NCBI RefSeq assembly: GCF_000160575.1
Contig: NZ_GG697132.1
Span: 124,001 to 188,000, forward strand
Length of the DNA stretch: 64,000 nucleotides
Source of the DNA: Weissella paramesenteroides ATCC 33313
Lineage (GTDB): Bacteria > Bacillota > Bacilli > Lactobacillales > Lactobacillaceae
Direction: 5' to 3'
Both the position numbers and the translations under genes were made by a program. This document shows, piece by piece, positions 54,015 through 61,977 of this stretch (its first letter is position 1; each line of letters opens with the position of its first letter). Under the pieces are notes generated by a model. The model ran no database searches. It worked only from the letters and a program-made list of their open reading frames with translations, and was not told where the DNA came from.

Positions 54015-55391
54015 TTAATTATTCGGTTCAAAAACGGTCACAACTTCAACATGGGCAGTTTGTGGGAATTGATCCAGTGGTTGAACATCCCCTTTAATAT
54101 GAAAGCCTTGTTCGATTAAGTATTTCGCATCTCTTGCCATTGTTGCTGGGTTGCATGACACATAAACAAACCGATCTGGTCGCATCTCAGTTACTGCATC
54201 AAGTAATTCATTGGTCAACCCCCGACGAGGTGGATCAACAAAAATAACATTAGCATGTAACCCTTCCTGCTGCCATCGATGCATCTGTGCTGGCGCATCC
54301 GCAGTAATAAACGTCGCATTTTTCACTTGATTATTCATCACATTTTTTTGCGCATCAATAACCGCACGTTCAATTACCTCAACCCCTAACACCTGCTTTA
54401 CCTGGCTGGCAACTGTTAATCCAATCGTTCCTATACCTGAATAAGCATCAATGACTGTATCCGTTGGCTTTAGTTCTGCCTTTCTAGCAGCCAAGGCATA
54501 CAGCACTTCTGTTGTTTGTGGATTTACTTGATAAAACGAGTTTGGTCCAATTTCAAATTCTATGCCAAGCAAGGTATCGTGAATAGCATCTGCCCCCCAT
54601 AATGTCCGATTATCACCAGACATTAACAAATGTAAGGCTCTTGGATTATGATTTAAAACAACGCTACGAATTCCTGGCACAATTGCCGCAATTTCGTTTG
54701 CAATAGCCATTTCATCTTTAATAGTTGCCGTTTGCGCAACTAAAACAACCATTAATTCATGACTATAATAACCGCGGCGCACCATGATGTAGCGCATTTC
54801 ACCCTGCTGTGTCTCATCACTGAATACCGAAATATGGTGTGCATTTAAAATATCGCGAACTGTGCCAATTGTTTGATCAATAACAGGATCATTAACATAG
54901 TAATCACTTAAAGGGAGAATTTCTCCTGGTGTTCGTCGTTTAATAAATCCTGTCACTAGCTTATCGCCATCACGTTTGATGGGTACCACAGTTTTATTGC
55001 GGTAATGTGTTGGATTCTCCATACCTATTGTTGGTGCAATATTTGCATCAATACCTGCTGCTGCATAAAATTTTTCCACCTGAAATTGTTTTAACTTTAG
55101 TTGTGCTTCATAACGTAAGTTAATGTACGGCGCAATTCCGACATCAAGTAGATAATCTTTACCAGCTTCCAAGCGATCTGGTGATGGGTCTACGACATCA
55201 ATCACCTCTGCACGGGCAAACTTTCGATTAACTTGTGTTATTTCAAAAGTGACTGTCTCATCAGGAAAAGCATTTGCCATGTGAATCGAATAATCATTCA
55301 ACATCACAACACCAAAACCATTATAGAGAACATCAATTACCTGACCCGTCAATTTTTGTCCCAAACGAACAGGCATGATTGTATGACTCAT
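54015..55391 (-). CDS. 23S rRNA (uracil-5-)-methyltransferase, RlmCD/RumA-like, without Fe-S ligands
   Basis: The 458 residues show an N-terminal TRAM domain (about 10-65), then a methyltransferase domain with VIDAYSGIGTIGLTVAS near 315 and the catalytic FVYVSCNPATMARD near 405. This belongs to the TrmA/RlmCD group, which methylates m5U in 23S rRNA using SAM. Most members have a four-cysteine [4Fe-4S] motif near residue 80-90. Here that segment reads DYLLDVGIAPYINLRYEAQL and has no cysteine; only the catalytic Cys is present. The specific rRNA site (747, 1939 or both) cannot be told. Confidence 0.9.
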   Translation of the reverse strand: MSHTIMPVRLGQKLTGQVIDVLYNGFGVVMLNDYSIHMANAFPDETVTFEITQVNRKFARAEVIDVVDPSPDRLEAGKDYLLDVGIAPYINLRYEAQLKLKQFQVEKFYAAAGIDANIAPTIGMENPTHYRNKTVVPIKRDGDKLVTGFIKRRTPGEILPLSDYYVNDPVIDQTIGTVRDILNAHHISVFSDETQQGEMRYIMVRRGYYSHELMVVLVAQTATIKDEMAIANEIAAIVPGIRSVVLNHNPRALHLLMSGDNRTLWGADAIHDTLLGIEFEIGPNSFYQVNPQTTEVLYALAARKAELKPTDTVIDAYSGIGTIGLTVASQVKQVLGVEVIERAVIDAQKNVMNNQVKNATFITADAPAQMHRWQQEGLHANVIFVDPPRRGLTNELLDAVTEMRPDRFVYVSCNPATMARDAKYLIEQGFHIKGDVQPLDQFPQTAHVEVVTVFEPNN

Positions 55392-55455
55392 ATTATCTCT
55401 CTCATTATCTTTAGCATTCTGCTTCCTATTATACTAGTTTATTAATTGTAGGCAA

Positions 55456-55881
55456 TCAATCAATTGGGCATCCGATAAGACGGCACAACTGTTGAACCAT
55501 CCAGATTATACTTGGCAGCGCCACACTAACCCCAATTAACCATTTAAAAAATCGCATATCTGCCACGATTGTTTTCAAACCTACTTTAACTTCTGCCATA
55601 TCTAATTTTAATTCTTGAACATCTTGTTTCAAGTCACTGACATCGCGTTTTAAATAACGAACGTCCACCTGTAATTCAGTTACGCTACCTTTTAAAAGTT
55701 GTACATCACTTTTCAAACCAGAAATTTCATCATTATAATGCATACTTTCATGTTTTAAAGAAGCAACATCTTGTTGTAAATGCTTAAAATCTTGTTGTAA
55801 ATGCTTAAAATCATTATTTTTAAACGACATGAAATCATCTACTGTCATTAAGTTGTGTACTTCTAAATTCGTTGCCACCAT
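55456..55881 (-). CDS. Coiled-coil protein with C-terminal membrane segment
   Basis: I do not recognise a family. ATG at 55881 follows ATGGGGATAAAT; the codon at 55893 is an alternative. In 141 residues a long coiled coil (about 15-105) shows repeated SDVQLLKGSV, VDVRYLKRDV, SDLKQDVQEL heptads. The direct repeat FKHLQQDFKHLQQD comes from an exact 21-base DNA duplication (55770-55790 and 55791-55811). A hydrophobic segment (FKWLIGVSVALPSIIWMV) ends the protein, suggesting membrane attachment. The heptads resemble the phage tail-fibre/hemolysin XhlA-like small proteins, but a mere resemblance cannot assign it. Confidence 0.75.
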   Translation of the reverse strand: MVATNLEVHNLMTVDDFMSFKNNDFKHLQQDFKHLQQDVASLKHESMHYNDEISGLKSDVQLLKGSVTELQVDVRYLKRDVSDLKQDVQELKLDMAEVKVGLKTIVADMRFFKWLIGVSVALPSIIWMVQQLCRLIGCPID

Positions 55882-55960
55882 ATTTATCCCCATTTCATTA
55901 CTGGTAGAGCTTATTATATCAATTACTTTCCGAAGACTCAGACGAGGTTTTATTCGTTTT

Positions 55961-55997
55961 TAAAAAAAGAAGTTGGAACGAAAAAAAGTCCCAACTT
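55961..55997 (-). terminator. Terminator after the CynX-like MFS gene
   Basis: An AAGTTGGGAC/GTTCCAACTT stem is followed by seven T residues on the minus strand, with ACTAAAATTATATGAATTAT on its upstream side. It lies past the palindromic repeat from the MFS stop. Confidence 0.75.
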
Positions 55998-56047
55998 TGT
56001 TTACTAAAATTATATGAATTATAATTCTGTAGCTCATATAGCATAAA

Positions 56048-56174
56048 CGCGCTCCAAAAGTCTGAAGCCTCAATGTAACGCCATTTGCGCCATTCCTGTC
56101 CTTCGCTCTGCTTCGGCCAAAAACGGCGCAAATAACGTTACACACCGGCTTCAAAACGACTTTTGTCGCGCTCT
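56048..56174. repeat. Full-length dispersed palindromic repeat
   Basis: The 127-base element is an imperfect inverted repeat. The left arm reads CGCGCTCCAAAAGTC, TGAAGCC, GTAACGCC and ATTTGCGCC. The right arm is GGCGCAAAT, AACGTTAC, ACCGGCTTCAAAACGACTTTTGTCGCG. About 30 bases (CTGTCCTTCGCTCTGCTTCG region) form the loop. Shorter derivatives occur at 21073, 33212, 38353 and, as half copies, at 25657 and 53988. Open frames in this block are an effect of the repeat and are not genes. Confidence 0.75.
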
Positions 56175-56183
56175 CCTAAACAA

Positions 56184-57368
56184 CTATTCAAAAATAGTCT
56201 GATCTCGTTCGACAAACCACATAAGACCAATAAAAATCAATATTGCGATAGCCATAACTGTTGTCTGTAGGAACCAGCTATCAAGTTGTGCAAACAGTAC
56301 ACCGTAAGCCCAAGGAGCTCCAGCAGCAATTAAATAACCACCCGTTTGTGCCATACCTGATAACGCTGAACTTTCCAATGGATTGCGCGTTCTGATTGCG
56401 TATGATGTTACCATGTAGACAAAGACAGCCGTGCCGCCTAACCCGATAAAGCTAGTCACAATTAGCCACCAAACTAGACCTGCTTGCGTGTTATACATCA
56501 TAATGATTGCAATTAACCACAACACTGTTGCACCAGTCATAAAACGCACACGTTGCTTATAGTTCGCCCGTTCTAAGAAACTTGGTACCCACATTGATGC
56601 CGGAATACCAATCAGTGACATGACCCCAATAACCCAGCCTGATTGCGTTGCTGTTAATCCGGTATGTTGTGCAACCGTTGGCACCCAGGCGATACTCGTA
56701 TAAAAAACTGCTGATTGAATACCAGCCATGACTAACATCGCCCATGCATATTTATTACGCCATGGATGAACCTGATCCGGCATATTATCAACTGAATGGA
56801 CTCGTTGATTAACAGATGTGTCAACATTTATAGCCATATGCAACACCCACGTTACCACAACTAAGAAAACAATGACTGACAAGAATAATACCAACATTTG
56901 CCAACTAAAGGCCTTGGTAATTGGTACTGCAATGATTTGAAAAATTGCGGTCATCAATGTCATGGTTGTGCTATATAATGACGTGTACGCACCAATTTTA
57001 TTAGGGGTAAATTTAACCAATGTCGCTGGCAACAAAACGTTGATAAAGGCAATTCCTGAACCAACTAAAATTGTGCCGATAAATAACATTGATGCACTGG
57101 CAACACGTAGAAGTGACCCAAATAGTACGAGTAACAAAGCAACTAACAAGGTCTTTTCCATACCAAAACGACGTGTGAAATAACTTGTCGTTGGTGAAAA
57201 AATTGCAAAAGTTAATAATGGCAAGGTTGTCAGTATGCCAAGTTGACTAACAGGTAGCCCAAATGAATGCGCAACATTATCAATAACTACTGGTATTGTG
57301 GTAAATGTTGATCGCATGACGACACCTAATAAGACAATACTCAGTGTAAATAACCACTTTTTCTTCAT
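56184..57368 (-). CDS. MFS transporter, CynX/NimT-like
   Basis: ATG at 57368 (MKKKWLFTLSIVLLG) follows AAGGAGCAGAAA, giving 394 residues with 12 membrane segments. The loop after segment 2, SYFTRRFGMEKTLL, is the MFS signature region. The N-terminal TFTTIPVVIDNVAHSFGL is typical of the CynX/NimT (cyanate or nitroimidazole) branch. Substrate is unknown. It stands alone with no operon partner. Confidence 0.85.
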   Translation of the reverse strand: MKKKWLFTLSIVLLGVVMRSTFTTIPVVIDNVAHSFGLPVSQLGILTTLPLLTFAIFSPTTSYFTRRFGMEKTLLVALLLVLFGSLLRVASASMLFIGTILVGSGIAFINVLLPATLVKFTPNKIGAYTSLYSTTMTLMTAIFQIIAVPITKAFSWQMLVLFLSVIVFLVVVTWVLHMAINVDTSVNQRVHSVDNMPDQVHPWRNKYAWAMLVMAGIQSAVFYTSIAWVPTVAQHTGLTATQSGWVIGVMSLIGIPASMWVPSFLERANYKQRVRFMTGATVLWLIAIIMMYNTQAGLVWWLIVTSFIGLGGTAVFVYMVTSYAIRTRNPLESSALSGMAQTGGYLIAAGAPWAYGVLFAQLDSWFLQTTVMAIAILIFIGLMWFVERDQTIFE

Positions 57369-57483
57369 TTTCTGCTCCTTCAAATAAGTTCTACTCACAA
57401 CCATATAATAAAATGGACAAAATAAAAAGCCAGCTATTTTAAATATAACTGACTTAAATATTTATATTTGAAAATTTAGTCGT

Positions 57484-58023
57484 TTACTTTGTTGCAAACT
57501 CAGCGAATTGACCAGCAACACCGGCCAAGAATTCCTTGGTACCTTCGTTAGTGATCTTACCGTTTTCATCAGCAAGTTCCATGGTGTTACCAATGAACAA
57601 CTCAGGTTGGTGCATGATCTTCATATCCAAGAAGTCCAATGAGTTACGCAATACGTGGTGTGCAGCCACACCAGCAATACCAGAAATTGATTGAGAAGCT
57701 GGCAATACTGGCTTACCTGCCCAAACACTTTGTCCCCATGGACGTGAAGCAACATCCAAAGCATTCTTCAATGCAGCTGGCACACTACGGTTGTGTTCTG
57801 GCGTTACAATAATAAATGCATCTTGAGCCTTAACAGCTTCACGGAATTCTGTGTATTCAGCAGGTGAAGCTTCATCATAATCTTGGTTATACAAAGGCAA
57901 CTTTGAGATATCCAAGTATGTTACTTCAGCATCTGCAGGCAAACCAGCAACCAATGCTTCTGCAACACCCAATGAGTATGAGTTCTTACGAAGTGATCCA
58001 ACAATTACACCATATTTTGTCAT
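57484..58023 (-). CDS. NADPH-dependent FMN reductase
   Basis: The 179 residues have the flavodoxin-like fold of the FMN_red family. FMN-phosphate binding is seen at GSLRKNSYSLG (about 9-19) and the flavin ring contact at VTPEHNRSVPAALKNALDVASRP near 75-97. The family reduces FMN or azo/quinone substrates with NADPH and may protect against oxidative stress. It has its own ribosome binding site (AAGGAGAATTAAC) and neighbours that suggest redox roles (dehydrogenase, glutathione peroxidase). Confidence 0.9.
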   Translation of the reverse strand: MTKYGVIVGSLRKNSYSLGVAEALVAGLPADAEVTYLDISKLPLYNQDYDEASPAEYTEFREAVKAQDAFIIVTPEHNRSVPAALKNALDVASRPWGQSVWAGKPVLPASQSISGIAGVAAHHVLRNSLDFLDMKIMHQPELFIGNTMELADENGKITNEGTKEFLAGVAGQFAEFATK

Positions 58024-58134
58024 GTTAATTCTCCTTAAATTTCTTTCGTATGTACAACAATTAATTCGTTAATACTAGTTTAGCTTACTTTTTGGAAGTT
58101 TTAAACACTTATTTTTAATAAGTAAATCAGTTAG

Positions 58135-58167
58135 CAAAAAAGTACGTATCAATTCGATACGTACTTA
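58135..58167 (-). terminator. Terminator after the butanediol dehydrogenase
   Basis: An 11-base perfect AAGTACGTATC/GATACGTACTT stem is followed by six T residues on the minus strand. Confidence 0.9.
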
Positions 58168-58190
58168 CTTTTATCTAAAATTCAGTCTGA

Positions 58191-59243
58191 TTAATCTTCC
58201 TTAGTTAGGTCAATCAAGATCTTAGCTTGTGACTTGTCTGTTGATAGGCGATCAAATCCCTTTTCAACGACATCATCCAAACCAATAATATCCGTAATAA
58301 CTGGCTCAACATTGATTTGACCTGAGCTAACAAGATCAACTGTTTGTTGGAAGGTCTCACGTGAGTATGCAATCGTTGATGTCAACTTAACACCAGCATT
58401 CATTAATTGCATTGGGTCAAATGAGATTGGGTGAGCAAAGATTGAAACGATCACTGCCGTTCCACGAGCTTTCGTTACATCGATTGCTTGCTCAAAAGTA
58501 GGTTGTACACCGGCAACTTCAAATGATACATCTGCACCACCACCCAAAATTTCGCGGACAGCAGCAACTGCATCATCAACTTCACCAGGGTTCACAACAT
58601 CAGTTGCTCCCATAGTCAATGCCTTTTCCAACCGAACGGCTGATAGATCAATAGCAACAATCTTAGTAGCACCAGCAGCCTTTGCAGCTGCGGCAACTAG
58701 CACACCGATTGGTCCGGCACCGAAGATGGCAACCTTTTGACCAAACTTCAAGCCACCTTCTTTAACCGCTTGTACAGCGACGGCTGTTGGCTCAATCGTT
58801 GCAGCCAACTTTAGTGGGAATTCTTCTGGCAATGCATATAGATTACCTTCTGGTACATTAACATGGGCAGCAAAACCACCATCGCAACTTAGACCAATGA
58901 AACTGTAGCCATCATAAACATCCACATCATCTGGTGATTCACCATGTGTCACAGTTGGGTTAACAGATACATGATCTCCAACTTTGTAGTTCTTAACATC
59001 CTTACCAACTGATTCAATGACACCTGAGAATTCATGTCCCATTGTTAGTGGTGCTTCGCCACCAGTCAATTCGTCAACTTTATCAACTGGAATAAAAACT
59101 GGTCCTTCTAAGTATTCATGCAAGTCACTGCCACAGATTCCTGCATATGCCACACGAATAACGACTTCATTGTCCTTTGCTGGCTTCAAGTCTACATCTT
59201 CAACACGAATATCCTTTACGCCATGCCATACTGCTGCCTTCAT
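58191..59243 (-). CDS. Zinc-dependent 2,3-butanediol dehydrogenase-like
   Basis: The 350 residues match medium-chain zinc dehydrogenases. Catalytic zinc ligands are in AYAGICGSDLHEY near 37 and TMGHEFSGVIESVG near 70; the NAD site is GQKVAIFGAGPIGVLVAAAAK near 170. The long loop GGEAPL and the sequence FIPVDKVDELTG suit the (R,R)-butanediol dehydrogenase branch, which reduces acetoin or diacetyl and regenerates NAD+. The structural-zinc cysteines of the wider family are absent, as in this branch. It could instead be another alcohol dehydrogenase. A good promoter (59327-59355) and an upstream cre-like site suggest catabolite control. Confidence 0.88.
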   Translation of the reverse strand: MKAAVWHGVKDIRVEDVDLKPAKDNEVVIRVAYAGICGSDLHEYLEGPVFIPVDKVDELTGGEAPLTMGHEFSGVIESVGKDVKNYKVGDHVSVNPTVTHGESPDDVDVYDGYSFIGLSCDGGFAAHVNVPEGNLYALPEEFPLKLAATIEPTAVAVQAVKEGGLKFGQKVAIFGAGPIGVLVAAAAKAAGATKIVAIDLSAVRLEKALTMGATDVVNPGEVDDAVAAVREILGGGADVSFEVAGVQPTFEQAIDVTKARGTAVIVSIFAHPISFDPMQLMNAGVKLTSTIAYSRETFQQTVDLVSSGQINVEPVITDIIGLDDVVEKGFDRLSTDKSQAKILIDLTKED

Positions 59244-59326
59244 GTTAATACCCCCAAAAACATATATTATTTAAAATAAATACTAAAATCATCATTTCAC
59301 AAAATGTATATCTCATGAATAACTAC

Positions 59327-59355
59327 ATTCTATTCCCTAATTTCAAACTGTGCAA
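59327..59355 (-). promoter_or_regulatory. Promoter of the butanediol dehydrogenase gene
   Basis: TTGCAC (59355-59350) and TAGAAT (59332-59327) have a 17-base spacer, about 84 bases before the start codon. Confidence 0.7.
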
Positions 59356-59441
59356 TAGTAAGCATACCTAAAAACGAAACAATAAAAGTCCTTTTTTTAG
59401 GAAACACGATTGCAACAGGGATAAATGTGAATTAATTAACA

Positions 59442-59455
59442 TAAAAACGCTTACA
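59442..59455. promoter_or_regulatory. cre-like site upstream of the butanediol dehydrogenase
   Basis: Minus-strand TGTAAGCGTTTTTA matches TGWAANCGNTNWCA at 13 of 14 positions. It lies about 90 bases upstream of the promoter; CcpA sites this far upstream can activate. Confidence 0.5.
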
Positions 59456-59517
59456 TATTTTAAATTATATTCTATAAAAAAGGGGATGTGTATGTTTTAA
59501 AAATCACAATATATCAC

Positions 59518-59994
59518 TTAAACTTGCACGCCTAATGCGGTAACAATTTCCTTTTCCATTTTTTCAGGGGTAGTAATTGGTGCATAACGATGAATTAGTT
59601 GGCCATCACGTCCAATTAAAAACTTTGTGTAATTCCACTTGATCGAACCATTACCTGACATATCTTTTAAATACGCAAACAATTCATCTTCATCTTTACC
59701 ATTAACCATGACCCGCTTTGTCATTGGGAACGTAACGCCATAATGCACTTGGCAGTAATCACTAGTCTCTTCATCCGTGTCCAACTCTTGTTTAAACTGG
59801 TTTGAAGGTAATCCTAGTACGACCAACCCATCATCTTGATATTTCTTATATAATTCTTCTAATCCTTCAAGTTGAGGTGCTAAACCACACTTACTTGCGG
59901 TATTAACAATGATGACAACCTTATCAGCATAATCTTTTAAATTGATTTCTTTCCCGTTCATTTCAGTTTCCGTAAAATCATAAATTGATGTCAT
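59518..59994 (-). CDS. Glutathione peroxidase family
   Basis: The 158 residues match the Gpx thioredoxin-like family with Cys at the active site: NTASKCGLAPQLEGLEELY near 31-50, LPSNQF near 72, and KWNYTKFLIGRDG near 120 with the Trp/Asn partners. There is no selenocysteine. Many bacterial members use thioredoxin rather than glutathione as reductant. It is a likely peroxide defence gene. The 190-base gap to the ABC genes holds nothing I recognise. Confidence 0.92.
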   Translation of the reverse strand: MTSIYDFTETEMNGKEINLKDYADKVVIIVNTASKCGLAPQLEGLEELYKKYQDDGLVVLGLPSNQFKQELDTDEETSDYCQVHYGVTFPMTKRVMVNGKDEDELFAYLKDMSGNGSIKWNYTKFLIGRDGQLIHRYAPITTPEKMEKEIVTALGVQV

Positions 59995-60185
59995 AATATC
60001 CTTCTTCCTACAAATAAAAGTATTTAAGCGACAACTTGCACAATACTGAATAGAACATGATCGTCATTACGCTTAAAAATTTGTTTCCAAATTGGGTAAT
60101 CGTTCTACGCTCAAAGCCTATCATAACTTTCATTATAAAGTCTAATGATTAAACCTAATTAAAAGTAAGCAACTAACGACGCTTT

Positions 60186-61976
60186 TCACAACTCATGAGC
60201 CATGTTTTGTTTTTGAATCATGTCATAATAGGCGCCGTGTTGTTTCATGAGTTCATCATTCGTGCCACGTTCAACAATCTCTCCTTGATGTAAAACCAAT
60301 ATCGTATCAGCATGTTGAATTGTTGATAAACGGTGTGCAATAGCGATTGTTGTTCGTCCGGTTTGCATTTTCGCCAAACTTTGTTGAATTAACTGTTCAG
60401 TTTCTGTATCAATATTGGCAGTTGCCTCATCCAAGATCAAAATTTTCGGATTTGTTGCAATCGTTCGAGCAAACGCAATCAATTGTTTTTCACCAGTTGA
60501 ATAGCTTGCTCCTCGTTCAATCACTTTCTCATCATATTTAGCTGGCAATTTATCGATGAATGTATCTGCACTAACAAATTTAGCCGCTTCTTTTATTTGT
60601 TCATCGGTTATTTGCTCATTAAATAACCGAATATTTGATTTAATTGTGCCATAAAACATAAATGGTTCCTGCAATACCAGTCCCATTTTTGAACGTAATT
60701 CCGCCATTGGATAATCTCTGATATCGCGGTCATCCAATAAAATTTCACCAGAGCCAAATTCATAGAAGCGCATTAATATATTAATAATTGACGTCTTCCC
60801 GCTTCCTGTCTGACCAACTAAAGCAATCGTTTGGCCTGGCTCAGCAATAAATGACACATCCTTTAAAATAGGATGCTTACCATCATAAGAAAAAGTGACG
60901 TGCCGAAACTCAATTTTCCCCAATGTTAAAGTGGCATTAGCTTGTTCATGTTGTTGTGGTGCAAAAGTTTGTTCATCAACGATTCTTAACACTCTGGCTC
61001 CGGCCACGATACCATCTTGAAAGTCACTAAAACTCTCCATGACTTGTCCCATTGGATTATAAAAATTCTCTAGATATGTGACAAATGCGTAGACCACACC
61101 AGCGGCAACATAAGAATGTAATCCGTGAATACCAAAAATCCCCAATACGACGACTGTTCCTAAAGCATAAAACAAGTTGATGATTGGTCCTAACAATAGG
61201 GAATTGACTCGTATCATTGCCTTGCGAGTCGCCAAATATTCACTGTTAACCTCTTGAAATTCATTATCAACTCGTGTCTCTTGTCGAAATTCTTGAATAA
61301 CACTAATACCATTAATTGATTCAGCCAACTTATTATTAAGCGCACTCAATTTTTCACGCATGCGACGATAGACTCTTGAACTGTACTTTTGGTAATACCA
61401 AATAATAAGTCCTAAAAATGGCCAAAAAATAGTCAACCATAGGGCAATTTCTTTGTCCGTGGTAAACATTGCAAAGAATGCTGTAACCATCGAAAATATG
61501 GCAATAATCAAGCTACTAAATAATTGCCAAAAATTCTGAAATGCCATGGTATCGTTTGTTAATCGAGATAAAATTGATCCGCTCGGTACTTGATCAAAAT
61601 AACGCATCCCCAATTGGTGTAATTTTTTGAATAAAATTCGTCGCGTATCTTCCAACATATATTCAGCACCCATACTATACAAGTACGTTTCGCCAAACTC
61701 AGTGATCGCTCGAATAATCATCCCAAATAAGTATAATCCGGCAAAGAACCAAATGATTCCCATCGTTGCTTGATGTTTGGCCAAATAGTCGTCAAAGTAT
61801 ATTTGGATAATTTTAGGCAACAAAATATTAATAACACTAACAACCGCTGAAAAAATAATTGACCAGTAAAAGTACCATTTAAATGGCTTGGCAAACAAAA
61901 ATAAGCGCTTGATAATGTTTACTTGTTGTTTGAGAGGAATGCTATGCGCCCAGACAGATTCACTTTTTTTCGCCAT
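60186..61976 (-). CDS. ABC exporter half-transporter (heterodimer partner 2)
   Basis: ATG at 61976 (MAKKSESVW) follows GGGGAGGTATGAT, giving 596 residues. Six membrane segments (about 35-330) are followed by an ABC domain. Walker A is VGQTGSGKTSIIN near 390 and Walker B is ILILDEATANID near 520 with the catalytic Glu. The ABC signature is degenerate (YSTGEKQLIAF instead of LSGGQ). It starts one base after the partner stop (TGATATG). This fits the LmrCD/BmrCD-type heterodimeric multidrug exporters, which have one canonical and one degenerate site. Confidence 0.92.
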   Translation of the reverse strand: MAKKSESVWAHSIPLKQQVNIIKRLFLFAKPFKWYFYWSIIFSAVVSVINILLPKIIQIYFDDYLAKHQATMGIIWFFAGLYLFGMIIRAITEFGETYLYSMGAEYMLEDTRRILFKKLHQLGMRYFDQVPSGSILSRLTNDTMAFQNFWQLFSSLIIAIFSMVTAFFAMFTTDKEIALWLTIFWPFLGLIIWYYQKYSSRVYRRMREKLSALNNKLAESINGISVIQEFRQETRVDNEFQEVNSEYLATRKAMIRVNSLLLGPIINLFYALGTVVVLGIFGIHGLHSYVAAGVVYAFVTYLENFYNPMGQVMESFSDFQDGIVAGARVLRIVDEQTFAPQQHEQANATLTLGKIEFRHVTFSYDGKHPILKDVSFIAEPGQTIALVGQTGSGKTSIINILMRFYEFGSGEILLDDRDIRDYPMAELRSKMGLVLQEPFMFYGTIKSNIRLFNEQITDEQIKEAAKFVSADTFIDKLPAKYDEKVIERGASYSTGEKQLIAFARTIATNPKILILDEATANIDTETEQLIQQSLAKMQTGRTTIAIAHRLSTIQHADTILVLHQGEIVERGTNDELMKQHGAYYDMIQKQNMAHEL

Positions 61977-61977
61977 A

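Noticed and set aside
55919-56154. Overlapping short frames on the minus strand
   Set aside because: They lie inside the palindromic repeat and terminator, lack ribosome binding sites and have no family resemblance.
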